Assembly: GCA_021839245.1 (NCBI GenBank)
Contig: JAKCBQ010000008.1
Span: 1 to 58,118 of the forward strand
DNA length: 58,118 nucleotides
Direction of reading: 5' to 3'
From: Pseudomonadota bacterium
GTDB lineage: Bacteria; Pseudomonadota; Gammaproteobacteria; JAKAQQ01
Position numbers and translations under genes: made by a program. Of the stretch, positions 7,105 to 15,705 are shown in pieces (positions within the stretch are counted from its first letter, which is position 1; every line of letters begins with the position of its first letter). The notes beneath the pieces were generated by a model. That model searched no databases. It saw only the letters and a list, made by a program, of their open reading frames with translations, and was not told the DNA's origin.

Positions 7105-8397
7105 TCAGCCATTGCGCCCCGACGCCGGTATCGGCCTCAGCGCGTGGTGCGGCCGGCTTTCCTTGACCCCCAGTGCGATCCACAGGCCCGACAGGGCGAC
7201 CAGGACGGCGGTCGCCCATATCGCGGGAGTTGCGCCACGGGCCCATTCGGCAACGGCGCCAAGGGCCAGAGCGCCGATGGCATAGCCCGTGTCGCGCCAA
7301 TAGCGATAAGTTCCCAGCGCCCGCGCGCGCCAAAGCGGTGGCGCGAGATCGGCCATGGCGGCGATCAGGTTGGGATAGAGCAGCGCCATGCCGAGGCCCA
7401 TGATCGCGGCGGCGGCGCTCCACCAGACGATGGCACCGGTCGCCGCGGTGAGCGCAATGCCGAGCGCCAGCAGGGCAAATCCGGCCACGACTGGCGGCTT
7501 GCGGCCGATCCGATCGGCAAGATGCCCGGTCCACAATTGCGACAGACCCCAGACCATGGCGTAAATTCCGGTGACCCAGCCGATCTGCACCAAACTTAGG
7601 CCGTGAGCGCGGAAATAGACGGGGAACAGCACCCAGACGAGCGCGTCGGCGATTTTGTTGACGACGCCGCCCTGGCACAGCGCCCGGTACGTCGCATGGC
7701 GGAACGAGACCAGCAGGAAAATGCCAAGCCAATGCGCGGCGTCATCCCCCGTATGGGTGCCGTCCGCTTTCATCTGGGCGTGTTCGGCGTGAACCCAGGG
7801 CAGCGTGTCTCGCACCCAGATCATCAGCGCCAGCGCCGCCCCGATCACCGTCAGGCCGAACACCAATAAGGCCCGGCGCGGGTCGTAGAGCGAGGCCAGA
7901 TAGCCGGTCCCAAGCCCCGCCAAGCCCACTGCGGCATAGCCCGCCGCCTCGTCGATGCCGACCGCAAGTCCACGCTGGTGGCTGGCGGCGAGGTCCACAT
8001 GCATCGTCACCGTCATCGTCCAGGCAAAGGCCTGATTGACGCCGAGGAACACATTCGCGGCAATGATCCACCACCAGTTCGGCGCAAAATAAATCAGCGG
8101 CGGGATCGGCAGTCCGGCCAGCCAGCCCAGCAGTAGCACCCGTTTGCGACCGATCCGATCCGCGAGGCTGCCGGCGACCAGATTCAGCGCCCCTTTCACC
8201 AGTCCGAACGAGAGGACGAAGGACGCAAGGAAGAGGTAGGCGCCCTTTGCGACGCCGAATTCCCCGCTGAGCGAGGGCAATACCGTACGCTCCATGCCGA
8301 TCGTCAGGCCAACGAAGAACACCTGCACGGTCTGCAGGGCAAACTGGCCGAGATTGGCCCGGATTCCGCGCTGCTGCACAGCAGTTTTGTCGGCCAC
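7105..8397 (-). CDS. Major facilitator superfamily transporter
   Basis: A 430-residue, 12-helix MFS protein. The motif between helices 2 and 3 is GSLADRIGRKRVLLLG and its repeat in the second half is GHLADRIGRKPPVVAG. It lies 9 bases after the methyltransferase stop in a four-gene operon with MBL-fold, DsrE and methyltransferase genes, opposite an ArsR-rhodanese regulator. Likely role: export of a product formed by that operon. The substrate is not evident; drug- or sugar-type MFS pumps cannot be excluded. Confidence 0.85.
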   Translation of the reverse strand: MADKTAVQQRGIRANLGQFALQTVQVFFVGLTIGMERTVLPSLSGEFGVAKGAYLFLASFVLSFGLVKGALNLVAGSLADRIGRKRVLLLGWLAGLPIPPLIYFAPNWWWIIAANVFLGVNQAFAWTMTVTMHVDLAASHQRGLAVGIDEAAGYAAVGLAGLGTGYLASLYDPRRALLVFGLTVIGAALALMIWVRDTLPWVHAEHAQMKADGTHTGDDAAHWLGIFLLVSFRHATYRALCQGGVVNKIADALVWVLFPVYFRAHGLSLVQIGWVTGIYAMVWGLSQLWTGHLADRIGRKPPVVAGFALLALGIALTAATGAIVWWSAAAAIMGLGMALLYPNLIAAMADLAPPLWRARALGTYRYWRDTGYAIGALALGAVAEWARGATPAIWATAVLVALSGLWIALGVKESRPHHALRPIPASGRNG

Positions 8398-8406
8398 GGT
8401 CGTTCC

Positions 8407-9165
8407 TCAACGATCTTTGGGGCGCGTCGCCACCAGGGCGATGAAGGCGGCGCCGACGGTCGCGCGCCGCCCGAGCCAGGGATCGATCGGCGCCAAGGCG
8501 CGAGCCAGCCAGCCGGCGGGCGGATAGAAGATCGCGCCGCGCGTCGTCGTCACGGTCAGCCCGGCGGCTTCGGCAAGCGCGCGAAGCTCTCCGGCGTCGC
8601 GAAATTGCGCCGAACTCCAGGTCGCCGAGCCGAGCCAGCCGCGAAAGCGGCGCATCAAGGCCCAAAGACTCCACCGCCCGAGTTCGCCGAGCACCAGCCG
8701 CCCGCCCGGCCGCAGCACCCGCGCCATTTCGCGCACGGCGGCTTTCGCGTCCGGGACGAAGCAAAGCACAGTCACGGCGACCGCCACGTCGAAGGAGGCA
8801 TCCGGGAATGGCAGGGACTCTGCGCGTGCCTCCAGGAAATTCGCGAAGATATTCGCCTCCGCGTCGCGCTGTCGCGCGGCGGTCAACATCGCCGGATCAG
8901 GATCGACCCCGACCGCCATCGCCCCCCGCGCGGCCAGGGCGCGAACCAGGGCGCCATCGCCGCAGCCGATGTCGAGCACGCGAGCGCCGGCCAGGTCGCC
9001 AAGCAGGTCGAGCATCAGCCGCTGCTCCAGCGTTTCTGTCAAAGCGCCGAGCGAGGTCGCGCGCCAGCCGTCGTAAGCCTGCGGACCGATGGAAATCGTT
9101 TTGCCGGTGCCGATCAAAAAAGCACCCGCATCAACCCCGCGACGCTCATCGCGGACCGCTCGCAC
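8407..9165 (-). CDS. Class I SAM-dependent methyltransferase (UbiE/BioC type)
   Basis: The core shows motif I (RVLDIGCGDGALVRALAARG), VGVDPDPAML, the FPDASFDVAVAVTVLCFV segment and VLRPGGRLVLGELG. The N-terminal start is uncertain: GTG 9165 gives 252 residues, while a later TTG (about 9114) would begin just before ISIGPQAYDGWRATSLG. It sits between the DsrE and MFS genes in the sulfur-relay operon. A small-thiol or metal(loid) substrate would suit the context but is not shown by sequence. Confidence 0.8.
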   Translation of the reverse strand: MRAVRDERRGVDAGAFLIGTGKTISIGPQAYDGWRATSLGALTETLEQRLMLDLLGDLAGARVLDIGCGDGALVRALAARGAMAVGVDPDPAMLTAARQRDAEANIFANFLEARAESLPFPDASFDVAVAVTVLCFVPDAKAAVREMARVLRPGGRLVLGELGRWSLWALMRRFRGWLGSATWSSAQFRDAGELRALAEAAGLTVTTTRGAIFYPPAGWLARALAPIDPWLGRRATVGAAFIALVATRPKDR

Positions 9166-9182
9166 ATCACCGGGCCTTGCGG

Positions 9183-9536
9183 TCAGAACACCAGCACCTT
9201 GTCGGCCGCCACGGTTTCGGCCGCGAGCTCCTCCATCGTGCTGCGACGGGCGCCTTCGATGATTTCCGCATCGGCAAGGCCGCGCCCGTCCATGCAGGTT
9301 CCACACAGGAGAACCTGCCCCTTGGCTGCGATGACCCGTTTCAGCATCCGCTCGACGTTGTAATAGCCGTCCGGCGTCTTCTGGCCCGCCTTGGCCGAAA
9401 GAACGGCATCGGCGATGAGAAAGACCGAGACTTGGGCGTCCACGTCCTTTTTCGGCAGCGTGTGGGCCAGCCGCAAGGCGTTGTAAACGCGCTCGGTTCC
9501 ATAGGGCGGGTCATTGATGATCATCAGGTACTTCAT
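9183..9536 (-). CDS. DsrE/DsrF-family sulfur-relay protein
   Basis: A 117-residue DsrE-fold protein. It has the family start (KYLMIINDPPYGTERVYNAL) and the cysteine motif CGTCMDGRG at residues 78-86, where the family carries its persulfide-accepting cysteine. DsrE-like proteins move sulfane sulfur between rhodaneses, reductases and acceptors in the cytoplasm. The operon with an MBL-fold hydrolase and a rhodanese-bearing regulator supports a sulfane-sulfur or polysulfide role. Confidence 0.85.
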   Translation of the reverse strand: MKYLMIINDPPYGTERVYNALRLAHTLPKKDVDAQVSVFLIADAVLSAKAGQKTPDGYYNVERMLKRVIAAKGQVLLCGTCMDGRGLADAEIIEGARRSTMEELAAETVAADKVLVF

Positions 9537-9597
9537 GGCGTTGCTCCATCCCGAACGTCACGGCGGTTCCGGCTGCCGGCAGAAATCGCCAGGCGTC

Positions 9598-10329
9598 CTA
9601 CTTCGTCAGCCCCGCATTGACGGCGCGCAATTCGGCCGCGCCGGGGGGCGGCGGCGGCACGTCCTTGGACATGAATTCGACGAACGCGTCTTCGTCCTCG
9701 ACCTGGAAGGCCGCGTTGTAGCGTTTCTCGAAGCCGATGGTGGACGTCGGCCGCCCGCTGAGGCTCCGGCCGCAGACCGAGCCGGAAAAGGCGCCGGGCA
9801 GGACTTCGACATAATCGGGAAGCTCCTTCAGCCGGCGAAGGCTGCGGAACAGCGCGCGGGCACCGGCCTCAAGCGATGTCGCGAGTTCGGTTCGGCCAAC
9901 GTCGCCGACCATCAGCGTGTGGCCGGTCAGGAGGAACCACGGTTCGGGCGCGCGGGTGCGATCGGTAACCAGCAGGCAGATATGCTCTGGCGTGTGGCCG
10001 GGGGTGTGAAGCACCTCGGCCGTCACGTTGCCGAGCGGCAGCGCGTCGCGATCCTGGACACCACGAAAGGCCGGTTGGGCGCTCGCGCCGGCAAACAGCA
10101 CATATTCGGCGCCGGCGGCTTCGGCCAGTTGGCGGCCGGATGAGGCGTGATCGGCATGGATGTGGGTGTCGACGACATAGCGGATGCGCATGCCCGCATC
10201 CTGTGCCGCTTGCAGATAGGGCGCGATATCGCCGATCGGATCGACCACCGCGGCGCAGGACTTGCCGCCGCAACCGAAAAGATAGGACGCGCCGATCGGG
10301 TTTGTGTGCGGGAATTGTCTGAAGATCAC
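9598..10329 (-). CDS. MBL-fold hydrolase, persulfide dioxygenase/glyoxalase-II-like
   Basis: A 243-residue metallo-beta-lactamase-fold protein with HIHADH at about 56-61, then VLHTPGHTPEHICLLV and LLTGHTLMVGDVGRTEL, which supply the metal-binding His and Asp. The pattern matches the ETHE1/persulfide dioxygenase branch better than lactamases. It is the first gene of its operon, starting at GTG 10329, and faces the ArsR-rhodanese gene across a 117-base promoter region. Expected role: oxidise glutathione persulfide to sulfite, or hydrolyse a thioester. Confidence 0.8.
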   Translation of the reverse strand: MIFRQFPHTNPIGASYLFGCGGKSCAAVVDPIGDIAPYLQAAQDAGMRIRYVVDTHIHADHASSGRQLAEAAGAEYVLFAGASAQPAFRGVQDRDALPLGNVTAEVLHTPGHTPEHICLLVTDRTRAPEPWFLLTGHTLMVGDVGRTELATSLEAGARALFRSLRRLKELPDYVEVLPGAFSGSVCGRSLSGRPTSTIGFEKRYNAAFQVEDEDAFVEFMSKDVPPPPPGAAELRAVNAGLTK

Positions 10330-10393
10330 GCGAGACTCCGATTTTGCCGCGGGGAGAACCGGCTGATTTTTTCTTGCGCTGCGAATGCGTGGC

Positions 10394-10440
10394 TTGACAT
10401 TGCTCGGCCGATATACTTAAATAATTACGTTGAATAGTTT
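10394..10440 (+). promoter_or_regulatory. Sigma-70-type promoter and dyad upstream of ArsR-rhodanese gene
   Basis: TTGACA at 10394-10399 and TTAAAT at 10417-10422 are separated by 17 bases, a near-ideal promoter for the downstream gene at 10447. An AT-rich imperfect dyad (TTAAA near 10417-10421 and TTTAA near 10438-10442) overlaps the -10 and start point, as expected for an ArsR-family operator. The same gap must also serve the divergent MBL operon. Confidence 0.6.
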
Positions 10441-10446
10441 AACAAT

Positions 10447-11115
10447 ATGATGGCGCCGATGTCAAGTCCTTCCCCCAAATTTGAGCTCTTCACGCAATTT
10501 GCCGAGATCGCCAAGGCGCTGGGCAGCCCCCACCGGCTGGTCATTCTTGAACTGCTGGCCCAGCGCGAGCGCAGCGTCGACGATCTGGCTTCGGCGGCAC
10601 GCCTTTCCGTGGCCAATGCGTCACAACATCTGCGGCTGATGCGAAAAGTCGGGCTTCTCGTCTCCCGCCGCAACGGTACGCAGATCCTGTACCGGGTCAG
10701 CGACCCTGCCGTGCTCGATCTGGTAACCGGCCTCCATCGGGTGGGCGAGCGCAATCTCGCCGAGGTCCGGGAAATTGTCGGCGGCTATTTCCGCCAGCGC
10801 GACGCTTTGGAGCCGGTCTCGCGCGAGGAACTGGCCCAGCGCATGCGAGACGGGCTGGTGACCGTCCTCGATGTCCGTCCCGAAGACGAATTCGACGCCG
10901 GCCATCTGCCGCAGGCGATCAAAGCGCCATTACGGGAATTGGAAAAACATCTGCGCGATCTGCCCAAAGACCGCGAAGTCGTCGCCTATTGCCGCGGCCC
11001 CTATTGTGTCTTCGCCTTCGAGGCCGTAGCCCTATTGCGCGAGCATGGCTTCACGGCACGCCGGCTAGAAGACGGCTTCCCCGAATGGAAGGCGGCGGGT
11101 ATGCCAATCGCGTGA
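10447..11115 (+). CDS. ArsR-family regulator fused to a rhodanese domain
   Basis: A 222-residue two-domain protein. Residues about 15-90 form an ArsR winged helix (IAKALGSPHRLVILELLAQ, LSVANASQHLRLMRKVGL, RRNGTQILYRV). Residues about 125-222 form a rhodanese domain (VLDVRPEDEFDAGHLPQA) with the active loop CRGPYC at 182-187, so Cys182 can carry a persulfide. It probably senses sulfane sulfur through its own rhodanese and controls the divergent MBL-DsrE-methyltransferase-MFS operon. ATG 10447 is used; an in-frame ATG at 10459 is an alternative. Confidence 0.92.
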   Translation: MMAPMSSPSPKFELFTQFAEIAKALGSPHRLVILELLAQRERSVDDLASAARLSVANASQHLRLMRKVGLLVSRRNGTQILYRVSDPAVLDLVTGLHRVGERNLAEVREIVGGYFRQRDALEPVSREELAQRMRDGLVTVLDVRPEDEFDAGHLPQAIKAPLRELEKHLRDLPKDREVVAYCRGPYCVFAFEAVALLREHGFTARRLEDGFPEWKAAGMPIA

Positions 11116-11665
11116 GAACTACTGCCTTTCATGACATGACCCCAGTCAATGAAATCAATGACGACAAATGCGCGGTTACTGCTGTGTGACATGGCCGAAG
11201 CGTAGTAATCACCCGGCGCCTCAACGGCAGCTTCCCGCCGTATTGCCGCCTCAGCGCCCGACGGTACCGATGTCTATTCAGGCCGATCAGCACCCATCGT
11301 CCGCCCGTCCGGTTCCGGAGTGGAGCGGTCCATCGAAAGGCATCTCGGGAGAACAGGTGGCGGACTGCTTGTGGCCGAGACCTGACGGATCATCGGGGGG
11401 AATCTGACCATTCTCCACTCTCCAAATCGGGGCGGTTTCCTCCGCCTGCCGATGCTGAAAATCAACCACTCGATTCGTCCGCATGTAACCTGTTGATTTA
11501 TAAAGGGGCAGACGACGACCTTTGCGGACTTCGGGCCACTTTGGGAGGGCGAGCCTGGAGAGAAAAATGGCCAGGAGAGAGCAAAAACGGGCGTTTTTCG
11601 AGGCCCACGCCGAAGGTCGAAGTCCGCAGGCTTCCGCAGGAACCCTTGCAGACACGTGGGCGCAC
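11116..11665. other. Intergenic region between accessory genes and the tmRNA terminator
   Basis: No open frame here has a recognisable domain or a good start. The stretch ends at the tmRNA terminator and would be where an integrated element meets the host chromosome. Two GC-rich imperfect repeats of AAGTCCGCAGG/TGCGGACTTCG type lie near 11523-11531 and 11620-11630, which may be a hairpin or recombination-site remnant. Confidence 0.4.
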
Positions 11666-11700
11666 AAGAAAAATGCCAAACTGCATACGCAGTTTGGCAT
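11666..11700 (-). terminator. Rho-independent terminator of tmRNA
   Basis: A perfect 12-base stem (ATGCCAAACTGC, loop ATAC, GCAGTTTGGCAT; 11673-11700) lies just past the tmRNA 3' end. On the minus strand it is followed by TTTTTCTTG, a clear intrinsic terminator. Confidence 0.9.
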
Positions 11701-11706
11701 CGATAT

Positions 11707-12058
11707 TGGTGGAGGCGGCGGGAATCGAACCCGCGTCCGCTAATCCTCCCCTCAAAGGTCTACATGCTTAGCGTCGTCTACGTTGGTCTCCTGAATTTCC
11801 GGGCGTGCACGGTAACGCAGGACAAGTCTGTAAGTTCTGATGAGCGGCAGCCAGACAATACCGCCCACGGTCCTGCGAGGGTTACCCTCAGATCAAACGC
11901 GCAGGCGCGGCTTCGATCGAGGGCCGGCGGGGTTTAGGCCGCCAGAGCGTAGTGCGTATCGTTCGCAGCTAGCTTGGTTGCAGCGTATTTAACGAGAAGC
12001 ACTGCACCTCGGCATGCGCTTTGAGGCTCGCGACCAGCGTCGAAACCAGGTCGCCCCC
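11707..12058 (-). ncRNA. ssrA: Transfer-messenger RNA (tmRNA)
   Basis: The 3' end reads TTCGATTCCCGCCGCCTCCA followed by CCA, a T-arm and acceptor of tRNA-Ala type. The 5' end GGGGGCGACC pairs with it over seven positions including one G-U. Inside is the tag frame GCGAACGATACG onward, encoding ANDTHYALAA and a TAA stop, preceded by the usual resume context. Length is 352 nt, one-piece form. Together with SmpB it rescues stalled ribosomes and tags proteins for degradation. Its 3' end faces the accessory region on the left, a common insertion site for islands. Confidence 0.97.
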
Positions 12059-12437
12059 ACTGCTCGAATAGAATGGTAACACAAAGGGATCGAGAGGCCC
12101 AAGGAAAACGCATTTCTTGAAGTGCCCCAGAAGATTAGGAGGATCGTTTCAGGTCTTTGGCGACGTCGAAGAACCGTGGAAGATCGCAGGTGGACCTCCC
12201 GTGGACCTCTCTGTTCGTCCCTTATCGCCGACCTTGCCCCGAGCCCCCGTGTCGGTCCCCGACACGTCTCCTCCCGAGCACCGACTCCAACCGAGGCCAC
12301 CCCCCCAGTTGCAAGACCCGCGGTTCCGAAGTAGAGTTAAGGACGCCAGGTTCTTCTGGGCCCGGCGGTCTTGTGCCACCCCGGTGGTGCGAGGCGCACA
12401 TCGCCCCATCCATATCCCTGACATGAGGTGTCTGTAA
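12059..12437. promoter_or_regulatory. Divergent regulatory region between tmRNA and exbB-exbD-tonB
   Basis: It must hold the tmRNA promoter (a TATTCG hexamer, complement of 12065-12070, lies 7-12 bases before the tmRNA 5' end) and that of the exbB operon. A perfect GC-rich hairpin (CGTGTCGG, TCC, CCGACACG; 12248-12266) lies in the middle and could be an operator or an attenuator. No credible gene or Fur-box match is visible. Confidence 0.4.
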
Positions 12438-13070
12438 GTGGATCTCAACTATCTCGTCCACATTGCTGCGGTCTCGGGCGGCATCCTCTATCTGATGTTC
12501 ATCATCCTTCTGGTCTCCCTCTACGTGATCATCGATCGCCTGTGGTACCTGCACAAAGTCTACAAGGAAGGACTCGAAATCGGCCGGGCTGTGGCCCAGA
12601 TGACGAAGCTTGACCGTACGGAACTGGCCAGGATCGCCGAAGAGAAGGCCGACATGCCTCAGGCCGCTCTCATCCAGGTGCCGGTGAACTATCCCGACAT
12701 CAAGGACCCGACCGAGTTCGCCGAGCGCATCGAAGAGGCGATCATGACGAACGCTCCAAAGACCGACCGTGGGCTCTGGGTGCTTGACACCCTTGTCACG
12801 ATGGCGCCGCTTCTTGGCCTCCTTGGGACGATCATCGGGATCTTTCAGTCGTTCCAGGTTCTCGGGAACCCCGGAACGGCCCCCACAGCGGTCACGGGTG
12901 GCGTCGCCGAAGCGCTCGTCGCAACAGCCGCGGGTCTCTTCATTGCCATCCTCGCGATGATTTTCTACAACGGGCTGACGAACCGCGCACGCATCGTCCT
13001 GCACCACATGGAAACCATCAAGGCGATCCTCGTCAACCGCCTGCGCGCGGAGACGGCACGTCGCTCCTGA
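12438..13070 (+). CDS. exbB: MotA/TolQ/ExbB proton channel family protein
   Basis: A 210-residue inner-membrane protein with three spans: about 7-33 (HIAAVSGGILYLMFIILLV), about 117-143 (LVTMAPLLGLLGTIIGIF) and about 155-180 (EALVATAAGLFIAILAMIF). The second and third carry the ExbB/TolQ motifs. With ExbD it uses the proton gradient to energise TonB. GTG 12438 opens the only frame that keeps the first span. It is the first gene of an exbB-exbD-tonB operon. Confidence 0.9.
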   Translation: MDLNYLVHIAAVSGGILYLMFIILLVSLYVIIDRLWYLHKVYKEGLEIGRAVAQMTKLDRTELARIAEEKADMPQAALIQVPVNYPDIKDPTEFAERIEEAIMTNAPKTDRGLWVLDTLVTMAPLLGLLGTIIGIFQSFQVLGNPGTAPTAVTGGVAEALVATAAGLFIAILAMIFYNGLTNRARIVLHHMETIKAILVNRLRAETARRS

Positions 13071-13164
13071 GGGAGGCAACCTTAACGACACCCGGAGCAG
13101 GCGGGCGTGATGCGTATCCCGCCCCGACCTCCCGGGAGTCCTCGTCTGAAGAGGTTTCAAGCCC

Positions 13165-13563
13165 ATGAAAGACAGTTATTTTGAGCGCAAGAGGGCCCGG
13201 ATCGAGATCATTCCGATGATCGACATCATGTTCTTCCTCCTGGTCTTTTTCATCATCGTGACCCTGCAGCTGATCCCGACCACGGGAATGAACACGAAGC
13301 TTCCCGAGAGCACCACGGCGAAGGAGCTCAAACATCCGAAGGTGGTCATATCACTGTCACGTATAGGGAAAATGTACGTCGAAGGCCGTGAAGTCACCTC
13401 CGGGCAGCTGACAGCGATGCTCGAAGAGTTTCCCAATCCGACGCAGGTCATCGTGACGATTGCCGGAGCCAAACAGGCGACTTTGCAGGATCTGGTCAAC
13501 GTGATGGACGCATGCCGCCGTGCGGGAGTCTCGCAGATCGGCATCGCGGCGCGACGCACTTGA
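13165..13563 (+). CDS. exbD: Biopolymer transport protein ExbD/TolR family
   Basis: A 132-residue protein with a basic N-terminus (ERKRARIEIIPMIDIMFFLL) in which the Asp of PMIDIMF, at the start of the single membrane span, is the conserved proton-carrying residue. The rest is a periplasmic domain (VTSGQLTAMLEEFPNPTQVI). It follows exbB by 94 bases and precedes tonB by 14, so one transcript is likely. Confidence 0.92.
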   Translation: MKDSYFERKRARIEIIPMIDIMFFLLVFFIIVTLQLIPTTGMNTKLPESTTAKELKHPKVVISLSRIGKMYVEGREVTSGQLTAMLEEFPNPTQVIVTIAGAKQATLQDLVNVMDACRRAGVSQIGIAARRT

Positions 13564-13577
13564 GGGGCCTTTAAGAC

Positions 13578-14282
13578 ATGGCTCGCCGCCGCCCCACCGA
13601 GGATAACGAAAACCTCCTGATCGTCGATCCCTTTGGCCAAGATGAGGGCCACAGGGCGCGGAATTTTGTCCTCGCCGCCGTGGCCGAGGCCATCATTCTG
13701 AGCGGTGCTGTCGCATGGTACATCTGGGGGCGCCAACCCATTCCCCCACCTCCGGTACCCAAGCCGCAGGCTCTGGTGGTCAAGAAACACCCGAAACCAC
13801 CACCGCCACCGAAGCCGCCGCCGCCCAAGGTGCCCCCACCCCCGAAAGCCGCTGTGCGGCCGGCCCCGACTCCGCTCACCCCGGTGACACCGCCTCTGGA
13901 ACCCATGCCCCCGCTGCCGTCCGGAGCGGCCTTTACGCCGGCGCCTCCCCAGGCCCCTGTGGCGCCTCCGGCCCCATCCGCTCAGGCAGTCGAGAGCTTC
14001 TCACAGCAGGTTGATCAAGCCCTCTTCGTCTGCGCTCAGGGGAGCTACCCGCCACAGGCCAGCCTCATGGGCTTTACCGGAACGGGCATTGTGCATTTCA
14101 TCTATGCCAACAGCCGGGCCCATAAGGTGAAGCTGGTCTCCCCGACCGCGCACATGGTTCTCAACAGGGCCATTCTGCGAGCGGTTCGCCATTGCGCACT
14201 GCCGCAGCCGCCGAGCGGGTTCACCAACTACACAAGGTCGTTCACGGTCGAGATCCAGATGCTCCCACCGGGTGGAGGCTAA
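13578..14282 (+). CDS. tonB: TonB-like energy transducer
   Basis: A 234-residue protein: a cytoplasmic start, one membrane anchor (about 29-50), a long Pro-rich linker (about 53-145; PKPPPPPKPPPPKVPPPPKA type) and a C-terminal TonB-type domain (about 150-234; GFTGTGIVHFIYANSRAHKV, LPQPPSGFTNYTRSFTVEIQ). It would span the periplasm to drive outer-membrane receptors for iron complexes or cobalamin. No receptor gene lies within the window, so the substrate is unknown. A strong terminator follows. Confidence 0.88.
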   Translation: MARRRPTEDNENLLIVDPFGQDEGHRARNFVLAAVAEAIILSGAVAWYIWGRQPIPPPPVPKPQALVVKKHPKPPPPPKPPPPKVPPPPKAAVRPAPTPLTPVTPPLEPMPPLPSGAAFTPAPPQAPVAPPAPSAQAVESFSQQVDQALFVCAQGSYPPQASLMGFTGTGIVHFIYANSRAHKVKLVSPTAHMVLNRAILRAVRHCALPQPPSGFTNYTRSFTVEIQMLPPGGG

Positions 14283-14315
14283 CCCCCCGGGTCTCGCAAA
14301 GCTCCGCTGTTGGAG

Positions 14316-14351
14316 ACGCCCCCCACCTCATCCGTGCGGGGGCGTTTTTTT
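14316..14351 (+). terminator. Rho-independent terminator of exbB-exbD-tonB
   Basis: An 8-base stem ACGCCCCC/GGGGGCGT (14316-14323 and 14338-14345) is followed by seven T residues ending at 14351, closing the operon. Confidence 0.92.
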
Positions 14352-14523
14352 ATCGTAGTGGGACGGGATGGCCCTCACGCGGATCTGCGACCCCAACCCG
14401 CTTGCACGATCTCAACTCGCCCGCAGGGCACCCGCCGCCCGCGACCGCGCTGAATGACAGGGGGGCGATGCCTCAGGACTCGATCTCGGAGAACATCGAC
14501 GCGTCGCAGGCCGTCACGGTCGA

Positions 14524-15591
14524 TCAGGGACGTGCCCGGCGGTACTGATTCGGCCAGTAGGGAAGATCGACACCGAGCTTTGAGGCGGCGTTGAGCACCC
14601 AATACGGATGCCGGAGAAGCGCACGTCCGAGCAGGACAAGATCGGCTTGATCGCTCACAAGAATCTGGTCAGCCTGTTCGGCTTCGGTGATGAGTCCCAC
14701 GGCTCCCGTGGCGACACCGCAGGTCTTGCGGATCTCCGCGGCAAACGCCACCTGGTAGCCCGGGGCGATCGGAACGCGGGCGTGAGGGACGGCTCCCCCG
14801 CTTGAACAATCGATGAGATCCACGCCTTCCCGGGCCAGAGCCCGACTGAGCGCCGCCGCCTGCGGAAGATCAAAGCCCCCATCCGCCCAATCGGTCACCG
14901 AAAGCCGGGCAAAGAGTGGCTTGTGCTCCGGCCAGGCCGCGCGAACAGCCCGAGCGATCTCGATCGCCAGACGCCGGCGGCCCTCCTCGTCCCCGCCGAA
15001 CTCGTCCTCGCGACGGTTGCAGAGAGGTGAGAGAAACTCGTGCACGAGGTAGCCGTGGGCAAAATGGAGCTCGACCACATCAAACCCGGCTTCGTCCGCG
15101 CGGCGGGCGGCTCGCACGAAGTGATCGACAAGAGCCCTCACATCGGCGGCGGACATCGGACGTGGGACGGGATGGTTCGCATCGAACGCCAGGGGGGAAG
15201 GACCGAGGACCGGCCAGCCGCCACGCTCTCGCGTCAGGGGTCCCCCACCTTCCCAGGGAGGGGCGGTCGACGCCTTGCGTCCGGCGTGCGCCAGCTGGAT
15301 CCCGCAGAGTGCCCCATGACCGTGCACCGCATTCACGATGCGGCGGAAGGCGTCCCGCTGGACGTCGTTCCAGAGACCGGTGTCCGCAGGCGAGATTCGG
15401 CCCTCGGGCGTGACGGCCGTGGCTTCGACCATGACAAGCCCCACACCCCCGACGGCGCGGGCCCCGAGATGAAGAAGGTGCCACGCACCCACCACGCCGT
15501 CGACGGCGCTGTATTGGCACATGGGCGACATGACCACACGATTCCGGAACTCAACCCCACGCACCGACCAAGGTTCAAAGAGCCGCACCAC
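14524..15591 (-). CDS. Old Yellow Enzyme family NAD(P)H:flavin oxidoreductase
   Basis: A 355-residue TIM-barrel flavoprotein of the YqjM/NamA class. Features are the start RLFEPWSVRGVEFRNRVVMS, PMCQYSAVDG with the Cys typical of thermostable-type OYEs, GIQLAHAGRKAST, and ELHFAHGYLVHEFLSPLCNR, the barrel motif with NRREDEFGG. The enzyme reduces activated C=C bonds, often in xenobiotic or thiol-stress responses. GTG 15591 is supported by AGGAGG 6 bases upstream. It stands alone, divergent from nothing obvious, with a 115-base gap to the upstream pdxH. Confidence 0.9.
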   Translation of the reverse strand: MVRLFEPWSVRGVEFRNRVVMSPMCQYSAVDGVVGAWHLLHLGARAVGGVGLVMVEATAVTPEGRISPADTGLWNDVQRDAFRRIVNAVHGHGALCGIQLAHAGRKASTAPPWEGGGPLTRERGGWPVLGPSPLAFDANHPVPRPMSAADVRALVDHFVRAARRADEAGFDVVELHFAHGYLVHEFLSPLCNRREDEFGGDEEGRRRLAIEIARAVRAAWPEHKPLFARLSVTDWADGGFDLPQAAALSRALAREGVDLIDCSSGGAVPHARVPIAPGYQVAFAAEIRKTCGVATGAVGLITEAEQADQILVSDQADLVLLGRALLRHPYWVLNAASKLGVDLPYWPNQYRRARP

Positions 15592-15705
15592 GACCCACCT
15601 CCTCAGGAGCTGACATCCAACGATCAAAAAGGTGAACGGGCTCTGCGTGCGGAGCGCGCAACGAAGGCCCACGAAACAAACCGCAAGCGGGAGTCGCCCC
15701 CCTTC

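Noticed and set aside
11287-11700. A 137-codon minus-strand frame beside tmRNA
   Set aside because: It runs through the tmRNA terminator hairpin and has no domain or ribosome-binding site.
12248-12266. Hairpin upstream of exbB taken as a terminator
   Set aside because: No T run follows on either strand, so it is listed only as a possible regulatory element.
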